A DNA stretch of 7,560 bases from Oscillospiraceae bacterium (GCA_017550765.1 JAFZOC010000286.1:1-7560), one strand, 5' to 3'. Counted from the stretch's first letter, positions 1-6,275 are shown. Notes: generated by a model not told the origin, from the letters alone. Translations and numbers: made by a program.

Positions 1-271
1 ATGCTTGTCGAAACGATGCCGGTTCGGATCTGCCTACGGTCTGACTACCTGCGCCGGCGAGGTCCCGTCCGACGCCGGGGGTGGCGCGCGAGCATGCCGA
101 GGGACCTGTCGGCACAGGCCGGCTGACGCGCCGCACAGCGTCGGAGGGGGGATGGGACGGGCCGGCGGCAGACGGCCCGTCCTGCCCGTCCCGCCCGTCC
201 CGCCGCCGGCGCTCCCCGGGGGCCGGGACGAACAGGGCGTGAACAGGAAAAAAGTTAGATAGTTCTAAGCA
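1..271. other. GC-rich hairpin-dense upstream region, no convincing gene
   Basis: No open frame here looks like a protein: the frames that stay open are rich in Arg, Gly and Pro and lack a ribosome binding site. The stretch contains a series of short inverted repeats: CGCC/GGCG at 73-76/83-86, TGCCGA/TCGGCA at 95-100/109-114, CTGACGC/GCGTCGG at 123-129/138-144 with one G-T pair, GGACGGGCCG/CGGCCCGTCC at 155-164/173-182, and CCGGC/GCCGG at 206-210/222-226. GGTCCC at 61-66 can also pair with GGGACC at 101-106. A 9-nt unit CCCGTCC(T/C)G is repeated three times at 176-202. It could be the trailer or terminator region of an upstream gene or a structured RNA, but such GC content yields hairpins by chance. 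I recognise no known RNA family. From about 245 to 271 the sequence becomes AT-rich, as expected just upstream of a strong promoter. Confidence 0.4.
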
Positions 272-300
272 TTGACGGGATCGAAGGACTGTGATATAAT
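272..300 (+). promoter_or_regulatory. SigA/sigma70-type promoter of the operon
   Basis: The -35 box TTGACG (272-277) and a perfect -10 box TATAAT (295-300) are separated by 17 bp, the optimal spacing. TG at 292-293 gives an extended -10. The A/T-rich stretch at about 249-268 could act as an UP element. Transcription should start near 305-308, leaving a leader of about 55 nt before the first gene. It is the only strong promoter seen, and intergenic gaps downstream are small, so it probably drives all seven genes. Confidence 0.9.
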
Positions 301-306
301 GCATAA

Positions 307-333
307 GCTTTGCGGGAAAGATACCGCAAAAGC
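307..333 (+). promoter_or_regulatory. 5' leader stem-loop
   Basis: TTTGCGG (309-315) and CCGCAAA (324-330) form a 7-bp stem with an 8-nt loop. If A331 bulges out, GC at 307-308 pairs with GC at 332-333 and extends it. The hairpin would sit at the extreme 5' end of the predicted transcript. No U-tract follows, so mRNA stabilisation is more likely than termination. The leader does not resemble the FMN riboswitch (RFN element). Confidence 0.5.
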
Positions 334-347
334 AAAAACGATATGAT

Positions 348-352
348 AGGAG
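348..352 (+). promoter_or_regulatory. RBS that decides the first start codon
   Basis: AGGAG lies 9 nt before the ATG at 362 and only 4 nt before an earlier ATG at 357. The ATG at 357 would give just Met-Lys followed by a stop that overlaps the real start, so 362 is the start of the lipoprotein. Confidence 0.85.
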
Positions 353-361
353 AAAAATGAA

Positions 362-1492
362 ATGAAGAAGATCACTGCGATCGCGCTGCTGCTGTGCATG
401 CTGTTCGCGCTGGCCGCCTGCGGTCAGACCGCGCCCGCCCAGCAGGAGCAGCCCGCCGAGCAGCCCGTCGAGGAAGCTCCCGCCGAGCAGCCCGCCGAGC
501 AGCCCGTCGAGGAAGCCCCCGTCGAGGAAGCCCCTGTCGAAGAGACCCCCGTGGAAGAGCCCGCCGCCGAGGCTGAGTACAAGCTCGGCATGGGCATCGT
601 CGTCAGCACCGCCTCTTCCAACTCCGAGAAGCACAACGCCCAGGTCGACGCCACCGTCGCCGCCGTCGTGCTGGATGCCGAGGGCAAGATCGTTGCCTGC
701 CGCATCGACGTGGCGCAGAACAAGATGGACGTGACCGACGGCCTGGTGGACACCGAGACGACCTTCAAGAGCAAGGTCGAGCTGGAAGACGCCTACAACA
801 TGAAGGGCGCCTCCGCCATCGGCCTGGAGTGGTTCGAGCAGGCCGCCAACTTTGAGGCCTACGTGATCGGCAAGACCGCCGAGGAAGTCGCCGCCATCGA
901 GACCGTGCAGGAAGGCAGCCACATCGTCGCCGTGGACGAGGAGCTGCACGCCTCCGTCTCCATGTCCATCGCGGACTTCATGGGAGCCATCGCCAAGGCC
1001 TGCGCCGACGAGCAGGGCATGAGCTTCACCGCCGCCGAGCCCTTCACCGTGGGCCTGGCCTGCATCTCCAACGCCAAAGAGTCCAAGGCCGCTACCGCTG
1101 AGGAAGACGGCTCCGCCAATCTGTACACCGAGTTCGCCGCCGTCGTCCTGGACGGCGAGGGCAAGATCCTGGCCGACCTGCAGGATGCCATCCAGCCCAA
1201 GATCGCCATCAACGCCGCCGGCGAGATCGGCGAGGCCAAGTTCAACGGCACCAAGCGCGAGCTGAAGGAAGACTACGGCATGAGCAAGATCGGCGCCGTG
1301 GAGTGGTACATCCAGGCCGCCAACTTCGAGCAGGCCATGCTCGAGAAGACCGCTGAGGAAGTCACCGCCCTGGAGACCGTCGAGGACGGCAGCCACGTCG
1401 TCTTCGTGGACGAGGAGCTGCACGCTTCCGTCTCCATCAGCGTCAACGGCATGATCGCGGTCCTGCTGCGCGCCATGGAGCACGCTCGCTGA
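362..1492 (+). CDS. Lipoprotein with two tandem FMN_bind-like repeats
   Basis: This 376-residue protein begins with a lipoprotein signal peptide: KK near the N-terminus, a hydrophobic core, and lipobox LAAC with the acylated Cys at position 20. Residues 31-68 form a Pro/Glu-rich repeat linker of PAEQ and PVEEA units, probably a flexible tether from the membrane. Two homologous domains follow, about 74-216 and 227-374. Each has a strand pattern of the type AAVVLD-x-EGKI and a conserved C-terminal block (AANFE, KTAEEV, ETV, GSH) ending in the identical DEELHASVS at 192-200 and 350-358. The general layout (GKI strand, then a small-residue/Ser motif before a helix) resembles FMN_bind domains such as RnfG, with A-S-V-S where [ST]-G-A-T would be; that match is my inference. 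No close characterised relative is recognised. It is the first gene of the rnf operon, 32 nt ahead of apbE, so an extracytoplasmic redox or substrate-binding partner of the complex is likely. FMN attachment is uncertain because the acceptor Thr is replaced by Ser. Confidence 0.75.
   Translation: MKKITAIALLLCMLFALAACGQTAPAQQEQPAEQPVEEAPAEQPAEQPVEEAPVEEAPVEETPVEEPAAEAEYKLGMGIVVSTASSNSEKHNAQVDATVAAVVLDAEGKIVACRIDVAQNKMDVTDGLVDTETTFKSKVELEDAYNMKGASAIGLEWFEQAANFEAYVIGKTAEEVAAIETVQEGSHIVAVDEELHASVSMSIADFMGAIAKACADEQGMSFTAAEPFTVGLACISNAKESKAATAEEDGSANLYTEFAAVVLDGEGKILADLQDAIQPKIAINAAGEIGEAKFNGTKRELKEDYGMSKIGAVEWYIQAANFEQAMLEKTAEEVTALETVEDGSHVVFVDEELHASVSISVNGMIAVLLRAMEHAR
452..565 (+). repeat. Pro/Glu linker-encoding repeat tract
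   Basis: Imperfect in-frame repetition of units encoding PAEQ, PVEEA and PVEET makes up the tether of the lipoprotein (residues 31-68). The DNA units are near-identical combinations of CCCGCCGAGCAG and CCCGTCGAGGAAGC, so length variation between strains by slippage or recombination is plausible. Confidence 0.7.
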
Positions 1493-1524
1493 GCGATAGC
1501 ACACAGATCATAGGAGACGGACGG

Positions 1525-2607
1525 ATGAGGTCCACTCACAGGGCCCTCCCGCTACTCGCCCTGCTGCTGGCCGCCGCGGTCCTCGCGGGCTGCGGCGCGC
1601 CGGCGGCGCCTGCGCAGAGCACCGAGGAGCCGGGCAAGATCGAACCGAAGGGAAAGGTCTACTATTCCTATTTCGACACCGTCTCCTATGTATACGACTA
1701 CTCGGGAGATACGGCAGAACGGTTCGACGACCGTTCTGCCGCTGTTTCATCTATCCTGGCCCATTACCACGAGCTGCTCGACATCTACCACGAGTACAGC
1801 GGCGTGACGGGCCTGTGCGCCGTCAACAAGGCCGCCGGGGGAGAGCCCCTGGCAGTGGATCCGGATCTGATGGAGCTGCTGCTCTACGCCAAGGAGATGT
1901 ATGCGCTCACCGGCGGGCAGATGAACGTGATGCTGGGCGCGGTGCTCCGCCCCTGGCACGCGTGCCGGGAGGCCGCGGGACAAGATCCCTCCGGCGCCCG
2001 CATCCCCTCGGAGGAGGAGCTGCGGGAGGCCGGGCGCCACACGGACATCGAGCTGCTGGAGCTGGATCCGGAGGCCGGGACCGTGCGCATCGCGGACCCT
2101 GAGGCGTCCATCGACGTGGGGGCCCTGGGCAAGGGCTACGCCACGGAGATGGCCGCCCGCTACCTGGAAGAGCAGGGCGCCGCGGGCTATGTGCTGAACA
2201 TCGGCGGCAACATCCGCATCATCGGGGACCGCCCCGACGGCAGCGGCTGGCGCACCGGCGTCCGGGACCCCGCCGACCCCGACGGGGCCTATGCCCTGTA
2301 CCTGCGCATCCGGGACATCGCCTGCGTCAGCTCCGGCGTGTACGAGCGCTTCTTCGTCGCCGACGGACAGCGCTATCACCACATCATCGACCCGGACACC
2401 CTCTATCCCGCGAACTACTACGCCGCCCTGACCGTCCTCACCAGGGACAGCGGCCTGGCCGACGCCCTCTCTACCGCGCTCTTCTGCATGCCCTATGCGG
2501 AGAGCCTTGCCCTGGCGGAGAGCCTGGAGGGCGTGGAGGTCTGCTGGATCTTCCCGGACGGGGAACAGCGTTTTTCCAGCGGCTTCGAGGCGTTCCGGGA
2601 CGCTTAG
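1525..2607 (+). CDS. apbE: FAD:protein FMN transferase (ApbE), lipoprotein
   Basis: ApbE transfers FMN from FAD to a Thr (or Ser) of target proteins such as RnfG, RnfD, NqrB and NqrC through a phosphoester bond, using Mg2+. This 360-residue protein has a lipobox LAGC with Cys23, placing it on the outer face of the membrane where those targets are exposed. Family motifs appear in order: FDT (50-52), GGQMNVMLG (130-138), the signature DVGALGKGY (197-205), LNIGGN (224-229), HHIIDPDT (285-292) and DALST (313-317), the latter contributing to metal binding in known structures. The usual DP-x-TG-x-P has Leu instead of Gly (T292-L293). Length is normal. An AGGAG at 1512-1516, 8 nt upstream, supports the start. 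It lies between the FMN_bind-like lipoprotein and rnfC, so it presumably flavinylates proteins of this operon. A strong inverted repeat lies inside the early coding sequence (1712-1741). Confidence 0.95.
   Translation: MRSTHRALPLLALLLAAAVLAGCGAPAAPAQSTEEPGKIEPKGKVYYSYFDTVSYVYDYSGDTAERFDDRSAAVSSILAHYHELLDIYHEYSGVTGLCAVNKAAGGEPLAVDPDLMELLLYAKEMYALTGGQMNVMLGAVLRPWHACREAAGQDPSGARIPSEEELREAGRHTDIELLELDPEAGTVRIADPEASIDVGALGKGYATEMAARYLEEQGAAGYVLNIGGNIRIIGDRPDGSGWRTGVRDPADPDGAYALYLRIRDIACVSSGVYERFFVADGQRYHHIIDPDTLYPANYYAALTVLTRDSGLADALSTALFCMPYAESLALAESLEGVEVCWIFPDGEQRFSSGFEAFRDA
1712..1741 (+). repeat. Strong hairpin inside apbE coding sequence
   Basis: CGGCAGAACGG (1712-1722) and CCGTTCTGCCG (1731-1741) are perfect 11-bp inverted repeats separated by 8 nt. 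T1723 pairs with A1730 and T1724 with G1729, so the RNA stem reaches 13 pairs closing a CGAC tetraloop. It encodes ApbE residues 63-73, a region between motifs. It is followed by CTGTTTC, only a weak U-run. It could cause pausing, partial termination or RNA processing, or be a protein-binding site or coincidence. Confidence 0.7.
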
Positions 2608-2629
2608 GGAAACACCGCGCGATCCCCAT

Positions 2630-2647
2630 CGGGGCCATGTCGCCCCG
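2630..2647 (+). promoter_or_regulatory. Small hairpin between apbE and rnfC
   Basis: CGGGGC (2630-2635) and GCCCCG (2642-2647) form a 6-bp stem with a 6-nt loop in the 76-nt gap between apbE and rnfC, the largest gap within the unit. CCCC at 2624-2627 could pair instead with GGGG at 2631-2634, so two exclusive folds exist. No U-tract follows and no promoter is evident, so the operon is taken to continue through it. Confidence 0.35.
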
Positions 2648-2668
2648 TTCGACCCATGAACCAATAGG

Positions 2669-2675
2669 AAGGAGG
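2669..2675 (+). promoter_or_regulatory. RBS that supports the TTG start of rnfC
   Basis: AAGGAGG ends 8 nt before TTG at 2684, ideal spacing. The first ATG in frame is at codon 21 and would remove the start of the conserved RnfC N-terminal domain, so TTG is the likely start. Confidence 0.8.
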
Positions 2676-2683
2676 CGGGAGCC

Positions 2684-4027
2684 TTGAGCCCGAGAAAAAG
2701 CATCTCGACCCTGAAACTGCCCCATCTCAAGAGCACGGCCGGAATGGAGCCCGTGCGCATCCCCATCCCCAAAGAAGTCCTTCTGCCGGTCTCTCCCATG
2801 AACTCCCACAGCGCCACCTCGGCGGAGCCCATCGTCCAGGTGGGCGACTACGTCCGCGTGGGCCAGTGCATCGCCAGGGAGAAGGACCGCGGCAGCGCCA
2901 ACATCCACGCGTCCGTCTCCGGCACCGTGAAGGAGATCGGGCCCTTCAGCATGGGCGGCATCAGCGCCACCGCCATCCGCATCGAGAGCGATGGGAAGAT
3001 GGAGCGCTGCCCCGACCTTGCGATCCCCGATCCCAAGGACCTGGACGAGTTCCTCCAGTGCGTCCGCGCCAGCGGCGCGGTGGGCCTGGGCGGCGCGGCC
3101 TATCCGGTCTGGTCCAAGCTCTCCGCCGCGCAGAAGAGCCATATCAGCACCGTCCTGATCAACGGCGCCGAGTGCGAGCCCTATATCACCTGCGACCACC
3201 GGGTCATGCTCCAGTACGGCGACCTGATCCAGAAGGGCATCGAGCTGCTCAAGCGCTTCCTGGGCAGCGAGGAGTTCATCATCGGCATCGAGAAGAACAA
3301 GCCCGACGCCATCGCCGCCCTGCGGGAGCGCTTCAAGGACGACCCCGCGGTGAAGGTCCTGGAGCTCTCCAGCGTCTATCCCCAGGGCGCCAAGCAGGTC
3401 CTGCTCTACAACGCCACCGGCAAGGTGGTGGAGAAGGGACAGCGCATGGCGAGCCTGGGCGTGATCATCATCAACGTCTACTCCCTGGTCAAGATGGCGG
3501 AGTACTTCGTCACCGGCATGCCCATGGTGGAGCGCATCCTCACCGTGGAGGGCTCCGCGGTGAAGGAGCCCAGGAACCTGATCGTCCCCATCGGCGTGAC
3601 GGTCCGCGATCTGGTGGAAGCCTGCGGCGGCCTGAAGGCGGAGCCGGGCAAGATCCTCTTCGGCGGCGCCATGATGGGCAAGCCCAAGGAGTCCCTGGAC
3701 GCCGTCGTCCTGAAGGCCACCAACGCCGTGGTGATCATGGACGAGAAGGACGCCCGGAAGACGGCCCCCTCGCCCTGCATCCACTGCGGGCGCTGCGTGT
3801 CCGTCTGCCCGCTGGGCCTGGATCCCACCGCCTTCTCCTACGCCATGGAGCGGGAGGATGAGGCGGAGCGCGCCGCCATCCTGCAGCGCGAGCAGGTCCG
3901 GGTCTGCATGGAGTGCGGCTGCTGCAGCTATGTCTGCCCCGCCCACCGCCCCCTGGCCGAGACCAACACCGCGGCCATCGGCTGGCTGCGCGGCTGGGAG
4001 CGCAAACAGAAGGAAGGGGGGAAGTGA
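2684..4027 (+). CDS. rnfC: RnfC-like NADH/flavin/Fe-S subunit of the Rnf complex
   Basis: RnfC is the cytoplasmic, membrane-associated subunit that exchanges electrons with NAD(H) through flavin and two 4Fe-4S clusters. This 447-residue protein has the expected order: an N-terminal barrel-type domain with VGDYVRVGQ (53-61) and HASVSGTV (75-82); the nucleotide/flavin loop GAVGLGGAAYP (131-141); NGAECEPYITCD (160-171); and two ferredoxin-type motifs, Cys365/368/371/375 and Cys408/411/414/418. Length is normal for Clostridia. Odd points: the region that usually reads QHIGAP is SHSATS (41-46), and the usual YPQG(G/A)EKQ is one residue shorter, YPQGAKQ (232-238). The start is TTG. It overlaps nothing and is followed 3 nt later by rnfD. 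Family assignment is secure; the altered N-terminal region leaves its exact partner and flavin chemistry open. Confidence 0.93.
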   Translation: MSPRKSISTLKLPHLKSTAGMEPVRIPIPKEVLLPVSPMNSHSATSAEPIVQVGDYVRVGQCIAREKDRGSANIHASVSGTVKEIGPFSMGGISATAIRIESDGKMERCPDLAIPDPKDLDEFLQCVRASGAVGLGGAAYPVWSKLSAAQKSHISTVLINGAECEPYITCDHRVMLQYGDLIQKGIELLKRFLGSEEFIIGIEKNKPDAIAALRERFKDDPAVKVLELSSVYPQGAKQVLLYNATGKVVEKGQRMASLGVIIINVYSLVKMAEYFVTGMPMVERILTVEGSAVKEPRNLIVPIGVTVRDLVEACGGLKAEPGKILFGGAMMGKPKESLDAVVLKATNAVVIMDEKDARKTAPSPCIHCGRCVSVCPLGLDPTAFSYAMEREDEAERAAILQREQVRVCMECGCCSYVCPAHRPLAETNTAAIGWLRGWERKQKEGGK

Positions 4028-4030
4028 GCC

Positions 4031-4972
4031 ATGGATCGACCTGTCATGTCCTCCGGGCCCCATATCCACAGCGGCGCTGACAGCCGGCGCATCATGCTGG
4101 ACGTGATCGTCGCCCTGCTGCCCGCCACCGTCGCGGCGGTGCTGCTCTTCGGGTGGAAGGCCCTGGAGATCGTGGCCGTCTGCGTCGTCTCCGCCGTCCT
4201 GGCGGAGGCCCTCTTCAACGTGCTCGCGAAAAAGAAACAGACCGTCGGCGACCTGAGCGCCGTGGTCACGGGCCTGCTGCTGGCGCTGAACCTGAGCACC
4301 TATGTGGAGCTCTGGCAATGCGCCGTGGGCGCCGTGTTCGCCATCGTGCTGGTCAAGTGCCTCTTCGGCGGCATCGGCAAGAACTTCGCCAACCCCGCCA
4401 TCACCGCCCGCGTCTTCATGCTGCTGGCCTTCGCCACCGTGGGCGGCGGCGCGGCCCCCAGCCCCCTGTTCAAGACCACGGCGGACGCCGTCAGCTCCGC
4501 CACCCCCCTGGCCCTGATCGCCGAGAGGAACGCCGAGGCCCTGCCGGGCCTGGGCGCCATGTTCCTGGGCCTGCGCGGCGGCGCCGTGGGCGAGACCTGC
4601 ATCCTGGCCCTGCTGCTGGGCTTCGGCTATCTCCTGGCCCGCAGGGTCATCCGCTGGCAGATCCCCGTCATCTTCATCGGCACGGTGTTCGTCCTGTCTC
4701 TGATCGCCACCGGGAGCTTCTCCCTGGCGCTCTATGAGATCCTGGGCGGCGGCCTGTTCCTGGGCGCCATCTTCATGGCCACCGACTACAGCTCCACGCC
4801 CATCACCCTGCGGGCGAAGCTGCTCTTCGCCCTGGGCTGCGGCCTGATCACCTTCGCCGTGCGCCAGTTCTTCTCCTACCCCGAGGGCGTCTCCTTCTCC
4901 ATCCTGTTCATGAACATCCTGAGCCCGGTGCTGGAGAAGATCACCCGCAGAAAGCCGCTGGGAGGTGTGTGA
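4031..4972 (+). CDS. rnfD: RnfD membrane subunit with covalent FMN site
   Basis: RnfD (NqrB family) is a polytopic membrane protein that carries covalent FMN and riboflavin and belongs to the ion-pumping core. This 313-residue protein has about nine or ten hydrophobic segments. Family landmarks are SGPHIHSG (8-15), IMLDVIVALLPA (21-32), DLSAVVTGLLLAL (74-86), GGIGKNFANPAIT (113-125), the flavinylation motif DAVSSATPL (152-160) with acceptor Thr158, GAVGET (184-189) and MATDYSSTP (249-257). The motif has Ser156 where many family members have Gly, but Thr158-Pro-Leu is intact, so modification by the neighbouring ApbE is expected. The ATG at 4031 lies 3 nt after the rnfC stop with a G-rich ribosome binding site (4014-4021). 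Its stop is one base before the rnfG start, so translation is probably coupled. Confidence 0.93.
   Translation: MDRPVMSSGPHIHSGADSRRIMLDVIVALLPATVAAVLLFGWKALEIVAVCVVSAVLAEALFNVLAKKKQTVGDLSAVVTGLLLALNLSTYVELWQCAVGAVFAIVLVKCLFGGIGKNFANPAITARVFMLLAFATVGGGAAPSPLFKTTADAVSSATPLALIAERNAEALPGLGAMFLGLRGGAVGETCILALLLGFGYLLARRVIRWQIPVIFIGTVFVLSLIATGSFSLALYEILGGGLFLGAIFMATDYSSTPITLRAKLLFALGCGLITFAVRQFFSYPEGVSFSILFMNILSPVLEKITRRKPLGGV
4961..4965 (+). promoter_or_regulatory. RBS that decides the rnfG start
   Basis: GGAGG lies 8 nt before ATG 4974. A GTG at 4965 in the same frame overlaps this site and would add only three residues ahead of the MKKS signal-anchor start, so ATG 4974 is preferred. Confidence 0.8.
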
Positions 4973-4973
4973 G

Positions 4974-6275
4974 ATGAAAAAGAGCCTCAAAACTGCCCTC
5001 GCCCTGCTGCTGATCGTCCTGGTCCTGGGCGGCGCGCTCTACGGTCTGGACCGCTGGACCGCCCCCATCGTCCAGGCGCGCCAGGCCGCCGAGGAAGAGG
5101 CGGCTGCCGCCGCGGGCCAGGAGATGCTCCTGGCGCTGCTGCCCGGCTCCGCCGCCTTCGACCTGATCTATGACGCCCAGGATCCTGCCGCCTCCGCGCT
5201 GCAGGAGGTCCCCGCGGCCGTGCAGAGCATCTACGCCGAGCGCGACGGCCTGGGCTATGTGCTGGCCCTGACCACCAGCGACGGCTACACCAAGGAGCCG
5301 ATCGAGTTCTCCATGGGCGTGGACCGGGAGGGCAAGATCTCCGGCATGGAAGTCACCGCCTATCCCGCTGAGGAGCGCGATATCAGCGGCGCGGGCCTGC
5401 CCGCCAGCTTCGTGGGCCAGGACTCCGCCCTGCCTGAGGTGGAGCTGGTCGCCAACATGACCGTCTCCTCCACCGCGTTCAAGAACGCCGTCCTGGCCGG
5501 CTTCGACGCCCTGATCGGGAACGACCTGGTGGGCGCCGGCGTCAAGGACGACAGCCAGATCCTCAGGGAGCTGATCCCGGTCCTGGCCCCGGGCCTGGCC
5601 GCCAGCACCGAGGAGCTGGCCGTGGAGGGCGATATCCTCCAGGCCGGCTGGAAGTCCGACATCGGCACCCTGGCCGCGTTCCTGATCCAGGACGGCGGCA
5701 AGGGCTATGTGGTGCTCTCCAATGTGGAGGGCCTGCTGCAGGCCTATGATGTGGACGGCAACGACTCCACCGAGGCCCTCAGCGAGGCCGCCAGGGCCGC
5801 CGTGGGCGAGGTGGTCGCCCGGGAGCTCAAGCCCTTCACCGACAGCGACATCGCCAAGTTCCAGCGGATCGCCGGCGAGGGCGCCGAAGTGGAGGCCCTG
5901 CCGCTGCCCGTGGTCAACTCCGTGGTGGGCGTCTACCGCATCACCACCGAGGAGGGCGTCCTGTACGGCTTCGCCGCCCGCACCCGCGGCTTCGCCGACG
6001 CGATCCAGAGCTACTACCTGCTGGATGAGAACGGCGCGATCGTGAAGACCAGCATCAGCGCCCTGATCCAGGAGGAGGAGTACTTCGCCAAGTTCGGCGG
6101 CATGGACGCCGACGCCTACCGGGAGGGCTTCGTGGGCCTGACCGGGGAGACCTGGAACGAGGACGTGGCCCTGATCGCCACGGCCACCGTCAGCTCCAGC
6201 GCCATGCAGCTGGCGACGGCCGACGTCTTCGAGACTTTCCGCGTCCTCGCGGAGAATGGAGGTCTGGACGCATGA
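4974..6275 (+). CDS. rnfG: RnfG-like protein with two FMN_bind domains
   Basis: RnfG is a membrane-anchored protein whose extracytoplasmic FMN_bind domain normally carries FMN on the Thr of [ST]GAT. This protein has 433 residues, about twice the usual RnfG length of roughly 200. One N-terminal membrane anchor (about 7-25) is followed by a first FMN_bind-type domain (about 85-190: GYVLALTTSDGY, GVDREGKISGMEV, then ANMTVSSTAFKNAV at 160-173), a middle segment, and a second domain (about 315-425: GVLYGFAARTRGF, LLDENGAIVKTSI, then ATATVSSSAM at 402-411). In both, the Thr aligned with the FMN acceptor is kept (Thr163, Thr405), but the preceding residues are altered: A-N-M-T and A-T-A-T instead of S-G-A-T. 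Whether both, one or neither is flavinylated is open. The gene starts one base after rnfD and its stop overlaps rnfE by 4 nt. Position between rnfD and rnfE is canonical for rnfG. Confidence 0.85.
   Translation: MKKSLKTALALLLIVLVLGGALYGLDRWTAPIVQARQAAEEEAAAAAGQEMLLALLPGSAAFDLIYDAQDPAASALQEVPAAVQSIYAERDGLGYVLALTTSDGYTKEPIEFSMGVDREGKISGMEVTAYPAEERDISGAGLPASFVGQDSALPEVELVANMTVSSTAFKNAVLAGFDALIGNDLVGAGVKDDSQILRELIPVLAPGLAASTEELAVEGDILQAGWKSDIGTLAAFLIQDGGKGYVVLSNVEGLLQAYDVDGNDSTEALSEAARAAVGEVVARELKPFTDSDIAKFQRIAGEGAEVEALPLPVVNSVVGVYRITTEEGVLYGFAARTRGFADAIQSYYLLDENGAIVKTSISALIQEEEYFAKFGGMDADAYREGFVGLTGETWNEDVALIATATVSSSAMQLATADVFETFRVLAENGGLDA

Noticed and set aside
1..126. 41-codon frame with ATG at the first base of the window
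   Set aside because: The upstream context is not visible and the product is Arg-rich without any recognisable feature.
5..262. 85-codon frame upstream of the promoter
   Set aside because: TTG start without ribosome binding site, Arg/Gly/Pro-rich product, and no similarity that I recognise. The end of an upstream gene cannot be excluded, but there is no support for it.
300..361. FMN riboswitch in the leader
   Set aside because: Flavin-related genes made it worth looking for, but the leader is only about 55 nt, far too short, and lacks the conserved RFN sequence blocks.
452..565. Repeat tract as a mobile or intergenic repeat element
   Set aside because: It stays in frame and encodes a regular Pro/Glu linker, so a protein-level tether explains it.
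1747..2832. Open frame of 361 codons on the - strand opposite apbE
   Set aside because: Low-complexity Val/Gly/Ala/Asp composition, no ribosome binding site of note, and complete overlap with a clear ApbE.
2866..3861. 331-codon + strand frame within rnfC
   Set aside because: Arg/Gly/His/Pro-rich out-of-frame shadow of rnfC.
4965..4973. GTG start for rnfG, three codons upstream of the ATG
   Set aside because: It overlaps the GGAGG ribosome binding site and the rnfD stop; ATG 4974 has ideal spacing and a typical MKK start.
2471..4990. Very long open frame on the - strand (839 codons)
   Set aside because: It runs antisense to rnfC and rnfD, which have unmistakable family motifs. Its translation is rich in His, Asp, Gln, Gly and Ala with no recognisable domain, typical of the codon-phase mirror of GC-rich genes.
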